Assembly (NCBI GenBank): GCA_023269335.1
Contig: JAHFTM010000117.1
Coordinates: forward strand, 1 to 6,098
Origin: Chlamydiia bacterium
GTDB taxonomy: Bacteria; Chlamydiota; Chlamydiia; Chlamydiales; FEN-1388
Direction of reading: 5' to 3'
DNA: 6,098 nt
Positions 1 through 5,350 of this stretch are shown here, in pieces. The translations under genes and the position numbers were made by a program. The notes under the pieces are model-generated. The model ran no database searches, was not told the DNA's origin, and worked only from the letters and a program-made list of their open reading frames with translations. Numbering within the stretch: the stretch's first letter is position 1; every line of letters begins with the position of its first letter.

Positions 1-864
1 AAACATCTCTTGGCGATCTTCTGATCGCAGCAGCACACCAATCAGCAGCCTGCCCTCTTTTTCAGCCGCAACTACCAAGCTATGTAACCCACTAGAGTGC
101 CAACCTGTTTTAATACCGATCGCATAAGGATAGTAAAGTGGCCCTCTACGTAACAAGCGATTACTTTGATAGAAGGTCGTTGCAGGCTGCTTATTAGTGG
201 CCTTTTTCTCATAGCTCTTCGTAGCTACAATCTGTCTGAAAAGATCATTTTTCATCGCATGGCGACTTAAGAGAGCCAGATCTTTAGCCGTAGAGACATG
301 TTCCGGGTGATGCAGACCGCTTGGATTACAAAAATAGCTGTTTTGTACACCTAGGTTTTGTAAATAGGCGTTGAGATCAGCCATAAAATCGCTGATCGAG
401 CCTTGCCCAAAATGTTCAGCTATCACATTAGCAGCATCGTCTCCTGATGCAAGCATCACACCATAAAGAAGGTCGCGAAATGGAACCTCTTCTCCATTTT
501 TAAGGCCTATGTGACTTGCATCTGATTCAAGAAAGTGAGAGGGATACTTTGCGTAGTTATCGCGTCTTTTTTCATAAGGAGAGACCGTCCTCAAGGCTTC
601 AGCCCCTGCTATAAACTTCGTATCCAGTAGATTTCTTCCCTGCTCAATGGCATAAATACAGGTTGCAATTTTCGTTGTGCTAGCCACAAATTGCTTTTTG
701 GATTCGTTTTTACAAAAGAGAACCTTGCCTGTTTTGGCATTGATCAAAATGACACTATCTGCCTTGACAGACATCTTTAAAGGCTCGGAAGAGAGTTTTC
801 CGAAAGCTGTAAATACAACAAAAAAACAAAAAAGGACACCTCTAAGAAAAAACCGCTGACTCAT
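1..864 (-). CDS. dacF: D-alanyl-D-alanine carboxypeptidase (peptidase S11, DacF/DacA type), C-terminus cut by window edge
   Basis: Low-molecular-weight penicillin-binding protein that removes the terminal D-Ala from peptidoglycan stem peptides, acting outside the cytoplasmic membrane. I translated 288 codons from the ATG at 862-864 to the left edge; the reading frame stays open, so the C-terminus is missing. Residues 1 to about 22 are a hydrophobic signal peptide (Arg-Phe-Phe-Leu-Arg, then a Phe/Val-rich core). The three active-site motifs appear in order: STTK at 62-65 (nucleophile Ser62, Lys65), SGD at 140-142 where the family usually has SxN, and KTG at 252-254 within IKTGWHSSG. Spacing fits the S11 transpeptidase-like fold. 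The start is supported by a strong AAGGAG ribosome binding site (870-875) five bases upstream. It is divergent from the 141-aa gene and probably monocistronic at its 5' end. A hairpin covers the start region. The family is certain; the exact paralogue name is less so. Confidence 0.93.
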   Translation of the reverse strand, partial: MSQRFFLRGVLFCFFVVFTAFGKLSSEPLKMSVKADSVILINAKTGKVLFCKNESKKQFVASTTKIATCIYAIEQGRNLLDTKFIAGAEALRTVSPYEKRRDNYAKYPSHFLESDASHIGLKNGEEVPFRDLLYGVMLASGDDAANVIAEHFGQGSISDFMADLNAYLQNLGVQNSYFCNPSGLHHPEHVSTAKDLALLSRHAMKNDLFRQIVATKSYEKKATNKQPATTFYQSNRLLRRGPLYYPYAIGIKTGWHSSGLHSLVVAAEKEGRLLIGVLLRSEDRQEMF

Positions 865-892
865 ACACTCTCCTTGGGAAAAAAGAGTGTAT
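863..892 (-). promoter_or_regulatory. 9-bp perfect inverted repeat over the carboxypeptidase ribosome binding site and start codon
   Basis: The arms at 863-871 (ATACACTCT) and 884-892 (AGAGTGTAT) are exactly complementary, with a 12-base loop between them. In the minus-strand transcript the downstream arm contains the last two bases of the AAGGAG Shine-Dalgarno and the first two bases of the ATG; the rest of the Shine-Dalgarno lies in the loop. If transcription starts upstream of 892, the leader can form a hairpin that partly masks the ribosome binding site. If it starts inside the repeat, the palindrome could instead be a protein operator. The symmetry is seen directly; the regulatory role is inference. 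Confidence 0.55.
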
Positions 893-914
893 CGTAGAGA
901 AAAAAAATGACAAC

Positions 915-942
915 TTGACTTATGTAAAGAAAAAATTATAAA
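915..942 (+). promoter_or_regulatory. Sigma-70/sigma-66-like promoter for the 141-aa gene
   Basis: TTGACT at 915-920 (five of six bases match the -35 consensus) is followed after 16 bases by TATAAA at 937-942 (five of six match -10). The predicted start near 949 leaves a leader of about 30 bases containing a GGGAG ribosome binding site at 966-970, eight bases before the ATG. The -10 element overlaps the minus-strand TATAAT at 935-940, so the two divergent promoters would compete for polymerase. Confidence 0.6.
935..940 (-). promoter_or_regulatory. Possible -10 element for the carboxypeptidase gene
   Basis: On the minus strand these bases read TATAAT, an exact sigma-70 type -10 hexamer. The region 16-18 bases upstream (about 957-964) has only a poor -35 match (TTTTGC or CTTTTG). 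A start near 928 would give a leader of about 64 bases that includes the whole hairpin at 863-892. A rival reading is TTGTCA (908-913) plus TACACT (886-891) with a 16-base spacer, giving a leader of about 15 bases that lacks the 5' arm of the hairpin. Confidence 0.35.
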
Positions 943-978
943 GTGAGTATAAGACGGCAAAAGATGGGAGAGTAGTCG

Positions 979-1404
979 ATGGATAAAATTGCAGAACTTG
1001 ATTCGTGTTATGAAGCATTCATGAAAAACTTACCAGAGCTGATACCTGATGGAGTTGTAGAAGTAGATGTCCATCTTCTACAAAGACTTGAGCTTCTGCA
1101 AGAAGAGCAGCTAGCAAGTGTCGCTCCCTCGCTGACACGTTTTTTCCACGTAGTCGAAGCAAAAGAAAAAATCACACTCTTCAATGATCAGTATGTCATT
1201 TGGGTAGTTCCAGAAAAAATAGACGAAGAACCTACAACGCTTGTCCTGATTGCTTTAATTGAAGAGGGCAAACTACACCTAGAGCTTGTTTTTTCTACAA
1301 GCGGCATCTATAACACATCAAGACTTGTGCTTCGTGTTCTTGAAAAGCTTCTTGCAGAAATCCAAGAAACACAAGAAGTTATCGCACACCTTGAGAGTGG
1401 ATAA
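979..1404 (+). CDS. Conserved-type acidic hypothetical protein, 141 aa
   Basis: Function not recognised. The protein is small and clearly acidic (Glu-rich, few Lys/Arg), with no signal peptide or membrane segment, so it is probably cytoplasmic. The sequence suggests an alpha/beta arrangement: N-terminal helices (residues 3-50, with Leu/Glu-rich LLQRLELLQEEQL), then strands around 65-77 (ITLFNDQYVIWVVP), 87-93 (TLVLIAL) and 99-106 (LHLELVFS), and a long C-terminal amphipathic helix (about 112-140). Size, acidity and a helix-strand-strand-strand-helix order resemble type III secretion chaperones, but this is only a fold-level impression. A good promoter and GGGAG ribosome binding site support the start. 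It is divergent from the carboxypeptidase gene. As I recall, C. trachomatis has a small hypothetical gene (CT550) beside dacF (CT551); homology is not established here. It ends one base before the convergent umuC stop. Confidence 0.85.
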   Translation: MDKIAELDSCYEAFMKNLPELIPDGVVEVDVHLLQRLELLQEEQLASVAPSLTRFFHVVEAKEKITLFNDQYVIWVVPEKIDEEPTTLVLIALIEEGKLHLELVFSTSGIYNTSRLVLRVLEKLLAEIQETQEVIAHLESG

Positions 1405-1405
1405 A

Positions 1406-2665
1406 CTATACACTTACAATTGGTAGCTCATCCCATGCACACAATTCTCGTTTGCAGCGACTTTTTACAGCTTCGGCTGCAAAACGAATGGTTTGAGCTC
1501 CAAATTCTGCATTTAGCTGGTCAATTACCTGCATCACTTTGGCTTTTTTAGCCTCTTTTTTCCTTTCTTGAGAGAGTGCTGGCGCAGAAAAAAGATCTTG
1601 TTGAAAGCCTTCTTCTGGAACCAAGTCCGACAGTAAAACCCCTACTTTCTTATATTTCAAACCGCCTTTGTACAAAATAGTAAACAGCGCTTTTGCTTGA
1701 GAGATCAACTCAGATGTGCTGGCTGTCGGCTCTTGCAAAATAGATGAACGCATATCGTAGGCTTTATTTGCACTCACAACTGCATCTTTTGCTTCATACC
1801 ATACGGAAATACAAGAGGCTAAGCTTTTTTCAGATCTGAGATCTTCACACACCCTTCCTGTATAGCGGGCAAGCTCTGCTTGTATCTCATCGAGTAAAAA
1901 AAGCGGCTGAACAAATGATCTGGCTGTACTGATTGATTTTCTTGGAGCACGTACCTCTTCTACGTGAAGACAAGGTATCCCTCTAAGTTCCATGGCAATA
2001 CGCAAACCAACTACCGAAAGCTCCTTTCTTAAAAATTGATCCGAACAGGCAGAAAGATCCCAGGCAGTGAAGATCCCTTTTTTCTTCAGCCGCTCGCAAC
2101 TTTTTGACCCTATACCCCACACTTCTTGCAAGCCCAGCCTTTCCAGATACTCTTTACGCACCTCTTCTGCGATCAAAACTACATGCTTGCCATCACCTTG
2201 TTTTGCAAAGTAGTTGGCTGCCTTACAAAGCGTTTTTGTTTGGGCAATGCCAATCGATACTGGAATCCCTGTCCACTGTAAAATCACCTCTCGCACTTCT
2301 TGCGCCTGTGAAAGAAACCGCGCCTGCTCTTTTTTGTCTCCTTCAAAAGATAAAAAAGCTTCATCCACAGAATAGACTTCAAAATCATAGCCCAAGCTTT
2401 GAATCGTCTGCATCACCCGCTGCGACATGTCAGAGTAGAGTGAAAAATTGGATGACAAGACCACCACTTGATATTTCTTCAACAGATCATCACACTGAAA
2501 ACGGGGAGCTCCCATAGGGATACCTAAAGCCTTGGCCTCTTTTGAACGGGCAACAATCACGCCATCGTTATTCGAAAGCACAACGACAGGCTGACCTTCA
2601 AGTTTTGGATTAAAAACCTTTTCACAGGAGACAAAAAAATTATTGCAATCAACGAGTGCTAGCAT
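1406..2665 (-). CDS. umuC: Translesion DNA polymerase V catalytic subunit UmuC
   Basis: Y-family DNA polymerase of 419 aa, close to the 422 aa of E. coli UmuC and collinear with it. It copies past damaged bases, normally as a complex with two UmuD' subunits and RecA. Metal-binding acidic residues are present at the same numbers as in E. coli: Asp6 in LVDCNNFF, and Asp101/Glu102 in YSVDEAF. Phe11 occupies the steric-gate position, where E. coli has Tyr. [14 protein letters not shown] (138-151) is the conserved palm/finger motif; VWGIG at 182-186 opens the helix-hairpin-helix thumb; the little-finger domain follows (about 240-345). QQDLF at 355-359 aligns with the QLNLF beta-clamp-binding motif of E. 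coli UmuC. The C-terminal region resembles UmuC rather than DinB. The ATG overlaps the end of the upstream umuD-like gene by 7 bases and has little Shine-Dalgarno of its own, so translational coupling is likely. The gene looks intact. Confidence 0.96.
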   Translation of the reverse strand: MLALVDCNNFFVSCEKVFNPKLEGQPVVVLSNNDGVIVARSKEAKALGIPMGAPRFQCDDLLKKYQVVVLSSNFSLYSDMSQRVMQTIQSLGYDFEVYSVDEAFLSFEGDKKEQARFLSQAQEVREVILQWTGIPVSIGIAQTKTLCKAANYFAKQGDGKHVVLIAEEVRKEYLERLGLQEVWGIGSKSCERLKKKGIFTAWDLSACSDQFLRKELSVVGLRIAMELRGIPCLHVEEVRAPRKSISTARSFVQPLFLLDEIQAELARYTGRVCEDLRSEKSLASCISVWYEAKDAVVSANKAYDMRSSILQEPTASTSELISQAKALFTILYKGGLKYKKVGVLLSDLVPEEGFQQDLFSAPALSQERKKEAKKAKVMQVIDQLNAEFGAQTIRFAAEAVKSRCKRELCAWDELPIVSV

Positions 2666-3042
2666 TTTTTTATGATGTAGGTGACGATGCCGAAAATTTG
2701 AATATTTGAGTCACAAGACTCACTTTTTGTCATTTTTTTCCGAGGATCAAGAAAAATAAAATGCAGCCTCTCTTCAAAAAGGATGCATTTTCTTAAGACA
2801 AGCTCACCTCTTGAAACGACAACAACAATTTTTCCATTCACAGGCTTTAACGAGCGGTCGACAACTAAAATATCACCTGCATGAATGGCCTCTCCTCTTC
2901 CCCCTCCCTCTCCCTCTCCCTCTTGTTCAACAGTACCACCAGCACGCAAAAAAAAAGTAGCTGCCGGATGCTTGATGATAAGCTCATTCAAATCAAGTGA
3001 GCCTCTCTTTACTGCATCCTCTTTGACTTGTAAAACTTCCAT
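2659..3042 (-). CDS. umuD: UmuD-like protein lacking the cleavable arm and the Ser-Lys protease dyad
   Basis: Partner subunit of UmuC, 127 aa against 139 in E. coli. [19 protein letters not shown] (16-34) matches the start of the UmuD core, [10 protein letters not shown] (56-65) and [15 protein letters not shown] (71-85) match its beta sheet, and [12 protein letters not shown] (114-125) its C-terminus. UmuD normally cuts itself after residue 24 using Ser60 and Lys97. Here the GDSM motif is replaced: Val38 aligns with Ser60, followed by a Glu/Gly-rich insert (39-51). Arg84 aligns with Lys97. Only 14 residues precede LDLNEL, about as many as in processed UmuD', so the arm is absent. The start is firm: AGGTGA (3047-3052) precedes it and an in-frame TAA lies five codons upstream (3058-3060). 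It is coupled to umuC. It could be a constitutively processed-like UmuD' or a decaying gene; the intact remaining core favours the former. Confidence 0.88.
   Translation of the reverse strand: MEVLQVKEDAVKRGSLDLNELIIKHPAATFFLRAGGTVEQEGEGEGGGRGEAIHAGDILVVDRSLKPVNGKIVVVVSRGELVLRKCILFEERLHFIFLDPRKKMTKSESCDSNIQIFGIVTYIIKKC
2906..2923. repeat. Hexanucleotide tandem repeat (CCCTCT)3 inside the umuD-like gene
   Basis: Three perfect copies of CCCTCT on the plus strand, flanked on the left by degenerate CT-rich sequence (about 2889-2905). The coding strand reads GAGGGA, translating as Glu-Gly repeats (about residues 41-46). As the unit is six bases, copy-number change keeps the frame and alters only the length of the loop where the catalytic serine motif would lie. 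A run of nine A (2948-2956, T9 in the coding strand) is close by. Confidence 0.85.
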
Positions 3043-3167
3043 TTTTTCACCTAATAATTACTTGTAGCCTGAAAAATTACAAACTGCCCAATTAACATTT
3101 CTATCAGCTCACACATATCTAAAAAGCCAGAATGAGTGGATTTGTACAGCTTCTTAGGAGCGGTTGC
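3043..3167. other. Intergenic region between the 714-aa gene and the umuD-like gene
   Basis: A 125-base gap upstream of umuD-like and downstream of the 714-aa gene, both on the minus strand. It holds the AGGTGA ribosome binding site (3047-3052) and a short inverted repeat TTGTA (3062-3066) and TACAA (3078-3082) separated by 11 bases, in the place expected for an operator. No E. coli-type SOS box (CTGT-N8-ACAG) or Gram-positive-type GAAC-N4-GTTC box is visible, and no convincing promoter or hairpin-plus-T terminator. Read-through from the upstream genes into umuDC is therefore possible. Confidence 0.4.
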
Positions 3168-5312
3168 TTACAATCCTGGAATCAATAGTTCTTTCCATGA
3201 TTCATTTTCAACTTGTTGAGGCTGCATACTTGATGATAAAGCTGATTGTCCTACCAGTTCTTGATGAGGTTCCTGCAGATTGAGCTGTTGCGTGTCTTCT
3301 AGCTCAGCCTCTAAGCGCTCTTTTAATGCTTGTGCTGTTGAAGCTTCTTCTACCTGTTGTTGCCCCAACACTTGCTCGTAAGCCACTTGGTCTCTGTCTT
3401 CAAGAGGCTTTTCTTCTTGCTGTTCAGGTGACAGATCGGTGTCATTTTTTTCTTTCTCACACACTATAGCTATAGCTGCGCTTTCTACTGCTTCCTTTTC
3501 TTTTTGTGCTATTACCAGCGCTTCTTCTGCAGCTTCTTTTGCTTGTTGTGCAGCTGCAACATCTTTTTGTGCTCTCTGCTTCTGAGCCATGATTCCGATC
3601 ATTTCAGATTGTTTCTTTTGTACCTCTCTTGTCATTTTCAAAAGTGCCACTTGCTCTTGTTTCTTTTTTGTAACAAGGGCATTAAGTTCCCTTGTTTCTT
3701 GCTGTTTTTTTAATGCAAGAGTTTCAAGTTCGGCATATTGTTCTTTAGCAAGATCTACTTGTTCTTTTTCAGCTCTTGCAATTATCCCCATACGTTCAGC
3801 TGCTTTTTTTTCTTTTTTAGCAGCAATGGTTGCCACCTTCGCTTCTTTTTTTGCCTTCGAGGCAGCAAGACTAGTAGTTTTAGCATTAGCTACTTGTTTG
3901 TGCACTACCGCGTCTACAGCCTTGGCAGCTTTTATTTTCAATGCTAATTCTTCAAGTTTCTTTTTAGCCAGCTCTTGTATTTCTTCAGCTTCTCTCGTCA
4001 TGTTTTCAGCAGTTAGCATCATAGTTTCTGCAGCTTTTTTTTCTTTTTTTGCAGCTTCCATTTTTTCTTTTGCTGCCTTTGTCTCTTTTTTCACGCTAGC
4101 AAGAGCAGCTGTTGCAGTTGCCTTGTTTTTTCTTGCACTAGTTGCTGCAGTTACAGCTTCTACCTTTTGTTTCCTTGCATTTTCTGCTGCTAGTCTCGCC
4201 TCATTTTTTTCTTTCTCAGCACGCTCTGCAGCAGCTTTTGCAGCTTGTTGCGCTTCTCTTGCAATAGCCGCAGCAGCCTCTGCCTCTTCCTTTTGCTTTT
4301 TAGCAAGAATAGCAGCGGCTTCTGCAGCTTCCTGCACTTTTTTCGCAGTTGCTGCTAAAGTTTGCACAGCTTTATGCTGTTTTTTCACAGCACTGACCGA
4401 AGTTTCTGCTTTTTTTCGCTCTGCTTTCACGATAAGAAGAAGAGCATCAGATTCTGCTTTTTTTCTTTTCGCAGCTGCAATGTCAGCCTCTGCCTGTTTT
4501 TTTTCTTTCTTTGCAACTTCTTGTTCCTCTTTCGCAACTTCTGTTGCAACTTTTGCAGCCTCTCGTTCTCTTGTAGCAGAAGCTATTTTTGCATTGGCCT
4601 CTTCTTCTGCTTTTTGTTGCACATCAATTTCTTCTTTTAAAACTTCATCGAAAAGTAGTAGAAAAGTTTTGTTGGATAGTTGACATGCATTAGCTGCTTG
4701 TTCTTTAGTGAGTATTTTTGCCTTTATTTGAGGCATAAATTTTTTTAATTTATTCTTAGAAACTTCTTTTATTTTTTGCGCTGATGACAAACATTTTGAC
4801 GCTTTAACTGGATTTTTTCCATTTTCCAAGGCTCTTGTAATATTTTTAAAAGTGCCATAGGCTAGTTGAGCTTTTTTCGCCTTTTCTTTTCCTAAAATTG
4901 GGCTTTCACCTAACTCTAAAACAACATCCTTTACTTGCTTTACTACTTCATCCGTAACTTGAATTGGTTGTTTTCTTATTAAAGGATCATTGTTATTTTG
5001 CAAACTGTCTTTTATTTTTGAAAATAGCTGCTGTGTAATACCACACTGCTTCGCAGCTGCCGTTACAGAAATTTTTCCTTTTAGAACTTGCGGCAGTAAA
5101 AACCTTGCTTTTTCTACGATTTTTACTCTGCTTTTTTCTTTTATACCAAGTTCTTCTAGAACTGAATGTACACTACTTTTTAGATGATCCACCTCATCTA
5201 CACTATCTAAAGTTTCATTGCTATTTTGTTGAGTGGCTTTTTTAAGTTGTGAATCACTACTTAAATGATAAGTGTCTTGATTATACACAGCTGCTAGTGG
5301 AGGAATCATCAT
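3168..5312 (-). CDS. Large helix-turn-helix-repeat and coiled-coil protein, 714 aa, function unknown
   Basis: No known family recognised. Order of parts: a polar Ser/Asn/Gln-rich N-terminus (1-55); three helix-turn-helix-like repeats (about 58-113, 114-170 and 180-228), each with a Gly/Lys-Ile/Leu-x(4)-Ala-Ala type helix, most with a Cys nine residues after the Ile/Leu, and the first two ending in an Asn-x-x-Asn/Asp-Pro element; an Ala/Lys/Glu coiled coil from about 232 to 623; and a Gln/Glu-rich tail (624-714). There is no signal peptide or membrane segment. The repeats resemble the short Psq/transposase type of helix-turn-helix, suggesting nucleic-acid binding (inference). The polar N-terminus is compatible with type III export, but that is not testable by eye. 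Two adjacent ATG codons occur (5310-5312, 5307-5309); a weak AGG at 5316-5318 is better spaced for the second. It lies 37 bases after the stop of a paralogous gene, so the two are probably cotranscribed. TolA and tropomyosin-like matches would be compositional. Confidence 0.85.
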   Translation of the reverse strand: MMIPPLAAVYNQDTYHLSSDSQLKKATQQNSNETLDSVDEVDHLKSSVHSVLEELGIKEKSRVKIVEKARFLLPQVLKGKISVTAAAKQCGITQQLFSKIKDSLQNNNDPLIRKQPIQVTDEVVKQVKDVVLELGESPILGKEKAKKAQLAYGTFKNITRALENGKNPVKASKCLSSAQKIKEVSKNKLKKFMPQIKAKILTKEQAANACQLSNKTFLLLFDEVLKEEIDVQQKAEEEANAKIASATREREAAKVATEVAKEEQEVAKKEKKQAEADIAAAKRKKAESDALLLIVKAERKKAETSVSAVKKQHKAVQTLAATAKKVQEAAEAAAILAKKQKEEAEAAAAIAREAQQAAKAAAERAEKEKNEARLAAENARKQKVEAVTAATSARKNKATATAALASVKKETKAAKEKMEAAKKEKKAAETMMLTAENMTREAEEIQELAKKKLEELALKIKAAKAVDAVVHKQVANAKTTSLAASKAKKEAKVATIAAKKEKKAAERMGIIARAEKEQVDLAKEQYAELETLALKKQQETRELNALVTKKKQEQVALLKMTREVQKKQSEMIGIMAQKQRAQKDVAAAQQAKEAAEEALVIAQKEKEAVESAAIAIVCEKEKNDTDLSPEQQEEKPLEDRDQVAYEQVLGQQQVEEASTAQALKERLEAELEDTQQLNLQEPHQELVGQSALSSSMQPQQVENESWKELLIPGL
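3444..4535 (-). repeat. Coiled-coil region of 26 in-register 14-residue (42-bp) repeats
   Basis: Residues 260-623 of the 714-aa protein divide into 26 consecutive 14-residue units with no insertion or deletion. Each is two heptads: the first is mostly Ala with some Glu/Ile/Leu, the second typically starts Ala-Lys-Lys-x-Lys. Examples are AEADIAAAKRKKAE (274-287), AEAAAILAKKQKEE (330-343) and AKEKMEAAKKEKKA (414-427). The copies have diverged at DNA level, so this is a protein-level period. The register may extend back to about residue 232. Later units (from about 526) are less Ala-rich. Confidence 0.85.
4629..5141 (-). repeat. Three helix-turn-helix-like repeats in the 714-aa protein
   Basis: Repeats of about 58-60 residues. 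Anchor residues are Ile81 (KGKISVTAAAKQCG), Leu140 (ILGKEKAKKAQL) and Leu201 (ILTKEQAANACQL). A Cys falls nine residues after the first and third anchors. The first two repeats end in NNNDP and NGKNP elements. They match, in the same order, the last three repeats of the neighbouring gene; the best pair shares VTDEVVK followed by VKDV. Confidence 0.75.
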
Positions 5313-5350
5313 ATGCCTAAATAAACCAAATTTATTGCTTACTCTCAGTA

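Noticed and set aside
677..859. 60-codon plus-strand open frame
   Set aside because: Lies entirely opposite the signal peptide and active-site coding part of the carboxypeptidase gene.
2104..2517. 137-codon plus-strand open frame inside umuC
   Set aside because: Antisense to a well-conserved polymerase gene, with no recognisable protein features.
2930..2960. Local frameshift as the reason for the missing GDSM motif in the UmuD-like protein
   Set aside because: I read the other two coding-strand frames across this segment; neither encodes a GDSM-like motif and one reaches a TGA quickly.
3100..3170. Rho-independent terminator after the 714-aa gene
   Set aside because: No GC-rich stem followed by a T run could be found on the minus strand.
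3270..3290. QLNLQ near the C-terminus of the 714-aa protein as a beta-clamp-binding motif
   Set aside because: It lacks the final aromatic residue of QLxLF and sits in a Gln-rich tail where such a string is expected by chance.
3589..4683. 364-codon plus-strand open frame opposite the coiled-coil gene
   Set aside because: It is the reverse reading of Ala/Lys/Glu codons, giving a Ser/Phe/Ala-only protein. It has no ribosome binding site and its composition is explained by the opposite strand.
3168..5312. TolA or other named coiled-coil protein
   Set aside because: Resemblance is compositional (Ala/Lys/Glu). There is no N-terminal membrane anchor and no TolA C-terminal domain, and the N-terminal repeats do not fit.
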